64,000 bases of DNA. Source: Microbacterium sp. Root553. Lineage in GTDB: Bacteria > Actinomycetota > Actinomycetes > Actinomycetales > Microbacteriaceae. The notes under the pieces are model-generated. The model searched no databases. It was given only the letters and a program-made list of their open reading frames with translations, and was not told the DNA's origin. Numbering within the stretch: position 1 is the first letter of the stretch; each line of letters starts with the position of its first letter. The stretch is from contig NZ_LMFY01000001.1 of NCBI RefSeq assembly GCF_001426995.1, forward strand, positions 1,016,713 through 1,080,712, in the 5' to 3' direction. Positions 46,397 to 53,874 of this stretch are shown piece after piece. A program made the position numbers and the translations under genes.

Positions 46397-47062
46397 ATGG
46401 CTTCTTCCCCCTATTCGTGTGTGCTCTGGGACGTCGACGGCACGATCGCCGACGCATCGGTCGGCATCCTGCGCCGTCTGAATGTCGCTCTCACGCACTT
46501 CGGACACCCGGCGCCGACGAGGGAAGAGCTGGTGCACTGGATCGGTCCGCCGATGTTCCAGTCCTTCCAGGCGCAGGCGGGCATGACCCCCGAGGAGTCC
46601 GCCGAGGCCGTGAGCTTCTACCGCACCCTGGGCAAGGCGGACGGGTACACGACCGACGTCGCGACCTACCCCGGCGTGCCCGAGATCATCCGTGATCTGC
46701 ACGCCGCCGGTGTTCCTCAGGCGACGGCGAGCTCGAAGCCCGAGATCCAGGTCGATGCGATCATCGACTTCTTCGCGCTGCGGCCGTACTTCCTCACCAC
46801 GGTCGGAGCCACCCCCGACGAATCGACCCTCGCCTCGAAGACCGACATCGTGGCTGAGGCGCTGCGTCGTCTCGCCGAGCGTGGCGCAGACGTGTCACGG
46901 CCGGTGCTGATCGGCGACCGTCACCACGACGTCGAGGGCGGCAACGCGAACGGCGTGCCCGTGGTCTTCGTCGAGTGGGGTTTCAGCGACACGCATGAAG
47001 GCGATGAGGCGGCCTTCCGCGCAGCATCCGCCGACGAACTGCGCGCACTGCTTCTGAACTGA
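46397..47062 (+). CDS. HAD-family phosphatase (phosphoglycolate phosphatase-like)
   Basis: 221 aa HAD hydrolase. Nucleophile motif D12-V-D14-G-T (VLWDVDGT), a cap region (LVHWIGPPMFQSFQAQA), motif II with Thr/Ser in AGVPQATASSKPE, and the acid motif VLIGDRHHDVEGG. These match GPH/PGP-type enzymes, but the substrate is not decided. The -10 TAGGCT lies 7 bases before ATG. Located between nucS and the cold-shock gene. Confidence 0.9.
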   Translation: MASSPYSCVLWDVDGTIADASVGILRRLNVALTHFGHPAPTREELVHWIGPPMFQSFQAQAGMTPEESAEAVSFYRTLGKADGYTTDVATYPGVPEIIRDLHAAGVPQATASSKPEIQVDAIIDFFALRPYFLTTVGATPDESTLASKTDIVAEALRRLAERGADVSRPVLIGDRHHDVEGGNANGVPVVFVEWGFSDTHEGDEAAFRAASADELRALLLN

Positions 47063-47077
47063 CCGCGGGCTCGCCGC

Positions 47078-47152
47078 CTCGGGAGGAGGACTCTCCCTGG
47101 GGAGGATCCTCGGCCCGCACGCATCCTCCCGTCAGACAGATCTCCTCCCGAG
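47078..47152. repeat. Second inverted-repeat family, copy A
   Basis: CTCGGGAGGAG (47078-47088) pairs with CTCCTCCCGAG (47142-47152). Inside, GGGAGGAT (47100-47107) pairs with ATCCTCCC (47123-47130). The repeated GGGAGGA module recurs in copy B at 61974-62044. It lies just after the HAD gene and could terminate it. Confidence 0.7.
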
Positions 47153-47191
47153 AGGGCGGGAGAACACAGCTGAATCCCGCCCACAAAGCAC

Positions 47192-47245
47192 AGAGCTCCC
47201 CGCCGAGCGGCCGCGACGGATCGCAACCCCCGGTCGGGGAGCTCT
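47192..47245 (-). terminator. Terminator of the cold-shock gene
   Basis: AGAGCTCCCCG (47192-47202) and CGGGGAGCTCT (47235-47245), perfect 11-bp stem with a 32-base loop, 15 bases beyond the csp stop codon in the minus-strand direction. Confidence 0.7.
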
Positions 47246-47259
47246 ATGGACGTCCGCTC

Positions 47260-47466
47260 TCAGAGCGGACGGATGTTCTCAGCCTGCAGGCCCTTGGGGC
47301 CCTGCGCCACGTCGAACTCGACTCGCTGGTTCTCTTCGAGAGAGCGGTAGCCGGATGACTCGATGGCGGAGTAGTGCGCGAAAACGTCAGCGCCGCCGTC
47401 GTCGGGGGAGATGAAGCCGAAGCCCTTCTCCGAGTTGAACCACTTAACCGTGCCCTGGGTGCTCAT
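47260..47466 (-). CDS. Cold-shock domain protein (CspA family)
   Basis: 68 aa nucleic-acid chaperone. RNP1 KGFGFI (14-19) is intact and RNP2 reads VFAHY (29-33) instead of the usual VFVHF. The leader is longer than needed: 500 bases of gene-free, highly structured sequence precede it (towards higher coordinates), as is common for csp mRNAs. No strong Shine-Dalgarno is seen before ATG. Confidence 0.96.
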   Translation of the reverse strand: MSTQGTVKWFNSEKGFGFISPDDGGADVFAHYSAIESSGYRSLEENQRVEFDVAQGPKGLQAENIRPL

Positions 47467-47605
47467 GTACTGCCTGTTCTGCTGGAAAGAAGCCGACGCA
47501 GGATGCCCCGACGTGCTCCACGCTAGTGGAGCAGGCGCTGAGCGGAAGTCCCGAGATCAGCCCGTAACCCAAATGTTGCACGAGCGGTAATGGAAGGTCA
47601 TCCGT

Positions 47606-47950
47606 CGGGCGCGCGGAGCCGCCCGGAAAATGGTGTGGCCCTCACCGCGGGGGGAGCGATGAGGGCCGAAGACGACCGGAGGGTGCGTCAGATTCCAGAC
47701 TAACCCCTCCGGAACCGTTTTGTCCCCCATTTGGGGGACAAAACCGAAAATCATCAGAGGATCGCCGATAGCGGCCCTCTCGAGCGGCCCGTTGGGGACA
47801 GAACCGCTCGAGAGGGCCCAATCGCATGCACGGATCGCCTTGCCTCTGGGGAAGGCGGTCCGTCTCTGGGGAAGACGGAGGCGATCGATCCCCTGTGCAT
47901 GCATCTTCACCATAAGGGAGTGGATGCGGCTTCGCCATGGGGTTGCATCC
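47606..47950. other. Multi-hairpin intergenic region, candidate structured RNA
   Basis: Within the 523-base gene-free stretch 47467-47989 I see perfect stems: CGGGCG/CGCCCG (47606-47625), GGCCCTCA/TGAGGGCC (47637-47667), GTTTTGTCCCCC/GGGGGACAAAAC with loop ATTT (47717-47744), a 15-bp stem GGCCCTCTCGAGCGG with its complement (47773-47818), a three-way junction closed by GCATGCAC/GTGCATGC (47824-47902) around two hairpins (47836-47857, 47860-47878), and GGATGC/GCATCC (47922-47950). Several loops carry a GGGGA sequence. No open reading frame of note is seen. Confidence 0.65.
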
Positions 47951-47989
47951 CGGCATTTCGAGGAGAGCGTCGGCGAGTAGCCTGGTGCG

Positions 47990-48808
47990 GTGACCATGCT
48001 GAACAAGGACATGACGCTGTGCATCTCGCTCTCGGCGCGCCCGAGCAACAACGGCACCCGGTTCCACAACCGCCTCTACGAGGAGCTCGGCCTCAACTGG
48101 ATCTACAAGGCCTTCGCCCCCACCGACCTCGCCCAGGCGATCGCGGGTGTGCGCGGACTCGGCATCCGGGGATGCGCGATCTCCATGCCCTATAAAGAGG
48201 ACGTCATCGCACTGGTGGATCGGATGGATCCCTCCGCGACCGCGATCGACTCCGTGAACACGATCGTGAACGACGAGGGCGTGCTCACCGCGTACAACAC
48301 CGACTACAGCGCGATCGCCCAGCTGATCGAGCAGAACAGCCTCGACCCCGCGGCATCCGTCCTGCTGCGCGGGTCCGGCGGGATGGCGAAGGCGACCGCG
48401 GCCGCGTTCCGCGACGCCGAATTCACCCGCGTCACGGTCGCCGCGCGCAACGAGGGCCGCGGCCGCGCGCTGGCCGATCTGTACGGCTTCGACTGGACGG
48501 CGGATGCCGAGGCGGTGACCGCGGACGTGATCGTCAACATCACCCCGATCGGCATGGCCGGAGGTGCGGACGAGCACGCCGTGTCGTTCACCGACGCGCA
48601 GATCGCCGCCGCATCGGTGGTCTTCGATGTGGTCGCCCTCCCCGCGGAGACCCCGCTGATCACCGCGGCCCGGGCGGCCGGCAAGACGGTCATCACCGGT
48701 GCCGAGGTCGCGACGCTGCAGGCGCTCGAGCAGTTCGTGCTCTACACCGGCATCCGTCCCTCTGCCGAGCAGGTGCAGGCCGCCGAGGAGTTCATGCGGG
48801 CCCAGTGA
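47990..48808 (+). CDS. Shikimate dehydrogenase family protein
   Basis: 272 aa, AroE/YdiB-like fold. Substrate side: LSARPSNNGTRFHNRLYEE, catalytic Lys in ISMPYKEDVIAL, Asp in NTDY. NADP side: LLRGSGGMAKATAAAF (Rossmann-like GxGGxxxA). The first motif departs from the usual S-x-S-P-x-x-H-N of AroE, so the natural substrate may be a quinate/shikimate analogue. GTG 47990 lies 6 bases after TAGCCT (47978-47983), hence leaderless. ATG 47996 is an alternative start. Confidence 0.88.
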   Translation: MTMLNKDMTLCISLSARPSNNGTRFHNRLYEELGLNWIYKAFAPTDLAQAIAGVRGLGIRGCAISMPYKEDVIALVDRMDPSATAIDSVNTIVNDEGVLTAYNTDYSAIAQLIEQNSLDPAASVLLRGSGGMAKATAAAFRDAEFTRVTVAARNEGRGRALADLYGFDWTADAEAVTADVIVNITPIGMAGGADEHAVSFTDAQIAAASVVFDVVALPAETPLITAARAAGKTVITGAEVATLQALEQFVLYTGIRPSAEQVQAAEEFMRAQ

Positions 48809-48872
48809 GCGGCCCAGTGAGCGGCGGGGCGGGAGTGCGCGTTCACGCAGAACTCAGACGAGCCGGCCCGGC

Positions 48873-49568
48873 TCAGCGCGTCGGAACGGCCGCATCGACG
48901 ACCTGACCGTCGACGAGGTGCAGCACCCCGTGCATGCGCGGGAGATGCACGAGGTCGTGCGTGACCAGCAGCGTGGACGTGTTTCGTTCGTCCGTGAGCC
49001 GCAGGATGAGATCGATGATCCTGGCCCCGCGTTCCTGATCGAGAGCGCTGGTGGGCTCGTCGACCAGGAGCACGCTCGGATCGTTCATGAGCGCTCGAGC
49101 GATGTTGACGCGCTGACGCTGTCCGCCGGAGAGCTGGTGCGGCCTCTTGTGCGCGTGCGCGGAGAGGCCGACCGCAAAGAGCAGCTCCTCCGCGCGAGCG
49201 GTCGTCTCGGCGCGACCGTGTCGACTGCGCGGAGCACCGAGCTCGTTCATGACGCTCAGCTGCTCGCGGGCGGTCAAGGACGGGATGAGGTTGGGCTGCT
49301 GGAAGACGATTCCGATCCGGTCCCGCCTCAGACGCGTCGCCTCGGCTGCGCTGAGCCCCGTGACGTCATGCCCGTCGATGAGGATCTCGCCGGAATCCGG
49401 ACGCAAGAGGGTGCCGGCGACGGCGAGCAGACTCGACTTGCCCGAGCCGCTGGGCCCCGTGATGCCGGTGACCGTTCCCGGGTGGGCGGTGACGGAGACG
49501 CCGTCCACGGCGGTCACGCGGGAGTCCCCGTCGGGGAAGGTCAGGGTGATGTCGGTCAGGCGGATCAT
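48873..49568 (-). CDS. ABC transporter ATP-binding protein (LolD/MacB-type)
   Basis: 231 aa. Walker A GPSGSGKSS, signature LSGGQRQR, Walker B VLLVDEPT, H-loop VTHD, the size and order of MacB/LolD-like ATPases that partner FtsX-type permeases. It overlaps the permease gene by 4 bases (ATGA). Cargo may be a peptide, lipid or antibiotic; the nearby two-component system suggests stress-induced expression. Confidence 0.94.
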   Translation of the reverse strand: MIRLTDITLTFPDGDSRVTAVDGVSVTAHPGTVTGITGPSGSGKSSLLAVAGTLLRPDSGEILIDGHDVTGLSAAEATRLRRDRIGIVFQQPNLIPSLTAREQLSVMNELGAPRSRHGRAETTARAEELLFAVGLSAHAHKRPHQLSGGQRQRVNIARALMNDPSVLLVDEPTSALDQERGARIIDLILRLTDERNTSTLLVTHDLVHLPRMHGVLHLVDGQVVDAAVPTR

Positions 49569-50635
49569 CGGTTGCTCCCGAGTGCGGTGAGGGGGTCGGC
49601 GGAGGTGACGGATCGCAGGGCGAACGCGGCGCCCGCGAGGCCGAGGGCGATCATGATCCCGCCGGGAACGATGGTCGTGACGGGGCTCAGCAGGAACGGA
49701 AGAGCGGTGCCGGCGAGCAGGCCCAGCACGGTGACCAGCCCCAGCCCCACTCCGATGCCCACCAGAAGGACGATCAGCGCCTGACCCAGCGCGTCGCGGA
49801 TCAGGGACCGCGTGCTCGCCCCGAGCGCTTTGAGGACGGCGACGTCGCCCTTGCGCTGCATGGTCCAGACGGTGAAGAACGCCCCGATGACGAGTCCCGA
49901 GATGCCGAAGAGCATGGCCACCATGAGCAGGAGCGATCCGATCTCGGAGCGGAAGGCGCTCAGGGCTGTCAGCGATCCCAGGGTGGTCTCGGAGATCGTG
50001 TCGTTCGCCGCGTCCGCAGCATCCCCATCGGGGGCGCCCGAGACGACGAGGACCGTGGCGTAGGCATCGGGGTTGCCGGTGGATGCCGAGTACGCCTGCC
50101 AGTCGTGCAGGGTCATCTGCACGACCGGGGTGTGGCTGTACCACGCGTCTCCCTCGACCGTCTCGACGTCGTAGGAGACGCCGGCGATCTCGATCTGCTC
50201 TCCGGCCTTCACGGCGAGCGCCTCAGCGGCGGGCACCGACAGTCGCAGCCGACCGTCTGCGGAGGGCGCATCGGCGTCGAACCCCGGCTCGACACCGAAC
50301 ACCGCGATCGCCGCACGGGTGTCGGCGGTCTCGGCACGGGTCTGGCTGATGCCGAGGGGGCGTGCGTCGGTCACCCCGGCCGTCGCCGCCCAGTCGATCG
50401 CCTGCTGCTCGGTGATCGCGGAGTCGGCGAAACTGGCCGCAGCGTCTCCGCCGGAGGGCGAGGAGAACACGATCCTGTCTCCGGGCAGCGCGAGCACGGC
50501 CGAGACGTTCTGGATGGCGAGGCCGCCCGTCAGTCCGCTGAGGAACCCGACGAGAAGGGTGATGAGGGCGACGGCCGAGCCGATGAGGATGAATCGCCCC
50601 TTGGCGAAGCGGAGATCGCGTAACGCGACGAACAT
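49565..50635 (-). CDS. FtsX/MacB-type ABC transporter permease
   Basis: 356 aa. One N-terminal transmembrane helix, a large extracytoplasmic domain of about 200 residues (PGDRIVFSSPSGGDAAASFA onward), and three C-terminal helices with the FtsX domain (SLLLMVAMLFGISGLVIGAF, then KGDVAVLKALGASTRSLIRD). Upstream gene of the ATPase. It is divergent from the histidine kinase gene, with 164 bases between them. Confidence 0.92.
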   Translation of the reverse strand: MFVALRDLRFAKGRFILIGSAVALITLLVGFLSGLTGGLAIQNVSAVLALPGDRIVFSSPSGGDAAASFADSAITEQQAIDWAATAGVTDARPLGISQTRAETADTRAAIAVFGVEPGFDADAPSADGRLRLSVPAAEALAVKAGEQIEIAGVSYDVETVEGDAWYSHTPVVQMTLHDWQAYSASTGNPDAYATVLVVSGAPDGDAADAANDTISETTLGSLTALSAFRSEIGSLLLMVAMLFGISGLVIGAFFTVWTMQRKGDVAVLKALGASTRSLIRDALGQALIVLLVGIGVGLGLVTVLGLLAGTALPFLLSPVTTIVPGGIMIALGLAGAAFALRSVTSADPLTALGSNR

Positions 50636-50799
50636 GGTGTGGCCTTTCCTGTCGCCGATGCGGCGACCATTCCACTTTCGCCGCGGGCGTCATCCTGGTC
50701 ATCCGCCACCGGGACGAGCTTTCGCGCCCAGGATGAGGACGCCTCGATCGTCCTTTCGGACGATGCGGCCGCTCGGCGCCGCGGCGTAGAGTTCGATCC

Positions 50800-51984
50800 A
50801 TGGCGCATACCGCTCTGACCCCGGTGTTCGTGGGTCTGCGGACGGGTCTGCACGTTCTCTTCTTCGCCCTGACGGGGCTCGTCATCGCCCGCGCGGTGCT
50901 CGACCCGTCGGATTCGAGCGTCGCCGCGACGGCGTTGGCGCTGATCGTCGGCGTCACTTACGCCTCGGGCATGCTGCTCGCTCGCCTCTCGCGCGGCCGA
51001 CGGCCGGTGACACTGATCTGGTTGGCACTCCTTTCCGCAGAGTGGCTCTGCCTGCTCTGGATGAGCGCCGATGCCGCCTACCTCGTCTTCCCCCTGTTCT
51101 TCCTGTTCCTCCATCTGCTGGGGCGTTGGATGGGATCCGCAGCCATCCTCGCGGCGACGGTCGTCGCGGTGTGCGCACTCGGCATCCACGGCGGGTGGAG
51201 CGTCGGCGGCGTCGTCGGTCCGTTCGTCGGCGCCGGCGTCGCCCTGCTGATCGGCCTCGGCTACCAGGCTCTGGCGAAGGAGGCCCAGCAGCGCGAAGCG
51301 CTGGTCACCGAACTGCTCGCGACCCGTGGACAGTTGGCTGCACAGGAACACGAATCAGGCGTGCTCGCTGAACGCGCGCGGCTCGCTCGTGAGATCCACG
51401 ACACGCTCGCGCAAGGACTCTCCAGCATCCAGATGCTGCTGCACGCCGCGGAACGCGCCGACGATACGCGCCCGGGGATCGAGCACATTCGCCTCGCCCG
51501 CGAGACCGCTGCCGCGAATCTCATCGAGGCGCGGCGATTCATCCGCGAGCTGACACCTCCCCAGCTCGACGATCAGACCCTCGGTGGGGCGCTGCGTCGG
51601 CTGGCGCGCACGCAGTGGGCGACGCAGGGACTCGACGTGCAGGTGCGGGTCTCCGATACCGTCGTCCTACCCATGCATCTGCAGACGGCACTGCTGCGCA
51701 TCACGCAGGGTGCGATCGCCAACGTCCTCCAGCACGCCCACGCGACCACGGCGTCGGTCGCCATCGGCATCGAGGGCGACACCCTCCGTTTCACCGTCGA
51801 GGACGACGGCACCGGTTTCGACGCGGAGCTTCCTGAACCAGGGACCGCCGGGAAGTCGGACTCCTTCGGCCTGCGCGCCACCGCCGAGCGAGTGCATCAG
51901 CTGGGGGGACGGCTCGATATCGACACCGCGTCGGGTCGAGGAACGACACTCACCGTCGATCTGCCCCTGACGGAGTTCGCATGA
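50800..51984 (+). CDS. Sensor histidine kinase (NarL/DesK type, HisKA_3)
   Basis: 394 aa. Four to six membrane helices (residues about 14-157), a coiled-coil linker, a HisKA_3 dimerisation helix with phospho-acceptor H200 (LAREIHDTLAQG), and an HATPase domain (FTVEDDGTGFD, N-box ITQGAIANVLQHA). -10 TAGAGT lies 7 bases before ATG 50800. It overlaps the response regulator by ATGA. It probably senses a membrane-associated signal and controls the divergent ABC transporter. Confidence 0.94.
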   Translation: MAHTALTPVFVGLRTGLHVLFFALTGLVIARAVLDPSDSSVAATALALIVGVTYASGMLLARLSRGRRPVTLIWLALLSAEWLCLLWMSADAAYLVFPLFFLFLHLLGRWMGSAAILAATVVAVCALGIHGGWSVGGVVGPFVGAGVALLIGLGYQALAKEAQQREALVTELLATRGQLAAQEHESGVLAERARLAREIHDTLAQGLSSIQMLLHAAERADDTRPGIEHIRLARETAAANLIEARRFIRELTPPQLDDQTLGGALRRLARTQWATQGLDVQVRVSDTVVLPMHLQTALLRITQGAIANVLQHAHATTASVAIGIEGDTLRFTVEDDGTGFDAELPEPGTAGKSDSFGLRATAERVHQLGGRLDIDTASGRGTTLTVDLPLTEFA

Positions 51985-52607
51985 TCCGCCTCGTCATCGC
52001 CGACGATCACCCCATCGTGCGGGCGGGCCTCGCCGCCCTGTTCAGTCTCGAAGCGGATCTCGAGGTGGTCGCCGAGGCAGGCACACCCGAAGAGGCCGTG
52101 ACCTGCGCCGAGCGCGAGAATCCCGACGTGGTGCTGATGGACCTGCAGTTCGGCGCCCAGTCCCCGACCACGGGTGTGGACGCGACCCGACGCATCCGTG
52201 CGCTCGAGGCTCCGCCCTACGTGCTCGTGCTCACGAACTACGACTCGGATGCCGACATCCTCGGCGCCGTCGAGGCCGGCGCGAGCGGCTATCTGCTGAA
52301 GGACGCGCCGCCGCACGAGCTGACCGCCGCCGTGCGCGCAGCGGCCGCCGGAGAGAGCGCACTCGCTCCGGTGATCGCCTCCCGTCTGCTGGATCGCATG
52401 CGCGCACCCCGTGTCAGCCTCAGCAGCCGTGAGATCGAGGTGCTCGAACTCGTCGCCGCCGGGCGCTCGAACAGCGAGGTGGCTGACCTGCTCTTCGTCA
52501 GCGAGCGGACCGTGAAGTCGCATCTCGCGCACATCTTCTCGAAGCTCGATGTCAGCTCACGCACCGCCGCGGTCTCGGCGGCGCGCCAGAAGGGAATCCT
52601 CCGCTGA
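51981..52607 (+). CDS. LuxR/NarL-family response regulator
   Basis: 208 aa. Receiver domain with phospho-acceptor D54 (VLMDLQ) and Lys in YLLKDAPP, then a LuxR helix-turn-helix (SSREIEVLELVAAGRSNSEV, ERTVKSHLAHIFSKLDV). Encoded immediately after its kinase. It would bind promoters, likely including the ABC-transporter promoter in the gap 50636-50799. Confidence 0.94.
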   Translation: MIRLVIADDHPIVRAGLAALFSLEADLEVVAEAGTPEEAVTCAERENPDVVLMDLQFGAQSPTTGVDATRRIRALEAPPYVLVLTNYDSDADILGAVEAGASGYLLKDAPPHELTAAVRAAAAGESALAPVIASRLLDRMRAPRVSLSSREIEVLELVAAGRSNSEVADLLFVSERTVKSHLAHIFSKLDVSSRTAAVSAARQKGILR

Positions 52608-52636
52608 CACCCGGTGTGTCGCGGACCTCAGATGTC

Positions 52637-52756
52637 TTAGACGGCGCGTCGATGCGCGACACGGACGACCGTCACGAGCACCTGCTCATCGATGACCTCG
52701 TAGAGAACCCGATAGTCGCCGACTCGTATTCTCCGGGCGTCGTCGCGAGGACGCAC
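52637..52756 (-). pseudogene. RelE/ParE toxin remnant
   Basis: 39 codons from GTG 52756 to TAA at 52637, reading ...RRIRVGDYRVLYEVIDE...VVRVAHRRAV, which is the C-terminal half of a RelE/ParE-superfamily toxin (normally about 85-90 aa). The N-terminal half and any antitoxin are missing, so it is a decayed gene between the response regulator and the LacI gene stops. Confidence 0.72.
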
Positions 52757-52759
52757 CCC

Positions 52760-53722
52760 TCAGGCGGCAGGAGCGGCCGTCGACGCGCGCACGATCAGCT
52801 GAGACCCGAGGGTCACGACGTCGTCGATCGCGGTGCCGCTCATGGCCTGCAGCAGCAGGTCGACCGCGAGTGCGCCGCTGCGCTCGATCGGCATCCGCAC
52901 CGTGGTGAGCGCGGGGGTGACCGCACCCGCGAGATCGATGTCGTCGATGCCGACGATGCTGATGTCGGCGGGGCAGCGCTTGCCGAGTTCGAGCAGCCCC
53001 GCCTCGAGTCCGAGAGCGACGAGGTCGTTGTAGGCGATCACGGCCGTGGCTCCGCTCGCGGCGGCCGGGGCAGCGGCGGCTCGGCCGCCCTGGATCGACG
53101 CGGCGTGATGGCTGAGTCCGGTGAGGAGGATCCCGTGTCGCTCGCACGCACGGGCCACGGTGTCGGCACGGCGCGCGTCCGCCCAGGAACCACGGGGTCC
53201 CGCGGCGTAGGCGATGTGCGTGTGCCCCAGGGCCGCGAGATGCTCGATGGCCTGAGCCGGTCCGTGCTCGGTGTCCATCAGCACGCAGGGCGCGCCGTCG
53301 ATCTGGCGGTTGACGATGACGCACGGGGTGTCGCCGACGAGCTCGAGCACATCGGCGTCGGGCAGACGCGGACTGCACAGCAGCATGCCGTCGAGCTTGC
53401 GCGCCTGCTCGATCTGCTCGCGCTCGCGACGCAGGTCCTCGTCGGCGTCGAACAGCACGATGCGGTGACGCCCGTGCCAGGCCTGGCCCTGCACGGCCTT
53501 GAGGAGAGTGGCGTAGACAGGGTTGGCGACGTCGGGAACGACGACCCCGAAGGTGCGGGTCGCGGTGGCCTGCTGCGACGCGGCGTACCCGAGTTCACCC
53601 GCCGCCTCGAGAACGCGGCCGAGCGTGTTCGGGGCGAGGCGATCCGGCTCTCCGAAGGCGCGGGAGGCGGTGGCGATCGACACGCCTGCGCGCCGTGCCA
53701 CATCCGTCAGCGTCGCCGCCAT
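52760..53722 (-). CDS. LacI-family regulator of the sugar-acid operon
   Basis: 320 aa. N-terminal helix-turn-helix LTDVARRAGVSIATASRAFG, then an effector domain (FGVVVPDVANPVYATLLKAV; GATAVIAYNDLVALGLE; ISIVGIDDID). ATG 53722 has GGGAGG 5 bases before it. It is divergent from the sugar-acid operon (first gene at 53875). The shared gap contains the palindromes described at 53771-53808, to which it probably binds. Confidence 0.93.
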   Translation of the reverse strand: MAATLTDVARRAGVSIATASRAFGEPDRLAPNTLGRVLEAAGELGYAASQQATATRTFGVVVPDVANPVYATLLKAVQGQAWHGRHRIVLFDADEDLRREREQIEQARKLDGMLLCSPRLPDADVLELVGDTPCVIVNRQIDGAPCVLMDTEHGPAQAIEHLAALGHTHIAYAAGPRGSWADARRADTVARACERHGILLTGLSHHAASIQGGRAAAAPAAASGATAVIAYNDLVALGLEAGLLELGKRCPADISIVGIDDIDLAGAVTPALTTVRMPIERSGALAVDLLLQAMSGTAIDDVVTLGSQLIVRASTAAPAA

Positions 53723-53770
53723 GTCGACCTCCCACCCTCGCAGGCAATCCTACGATCCCCCCTCCCGATG

Positions 53771-53808
53771 TAAAACCGGTTGACAAGTTTGTACAAACAA
53801 TGCACACT
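53771..53808 (+). promoter_or_regulatory. Promoter and two palindromes of the sugar-acid operon
   Basis: -35 TTGACA (53780-53785), 17-base spacer, -10 CACACT (53803-53808). AACCGGTT (53774-53781) overlaps the -35 and is LacI-operator-like (central CG). A second perfect palindrome GTTTGTACAAAC (53787-53798) fills the spacer; its TTGTACAA core looks more like GntR-type sites, and no GntR gene is present in the cluster. Confidence 0.7.
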
Positions 53809-53874
53809 GATTTTCATGACGATCAACGCCGATCACCCTCAGCGGTGCGCGGCCCCGAGCGAAGGAGCCACCGC

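Noticed and set aside
48841..48860. Possible left-arm remnant of the dispersed inverted repeat (GTTCAC...AACTCAG)
   Set aside because: A 4-base insertion interrupts it and no right arm is present at the expected distance; it may be chance.
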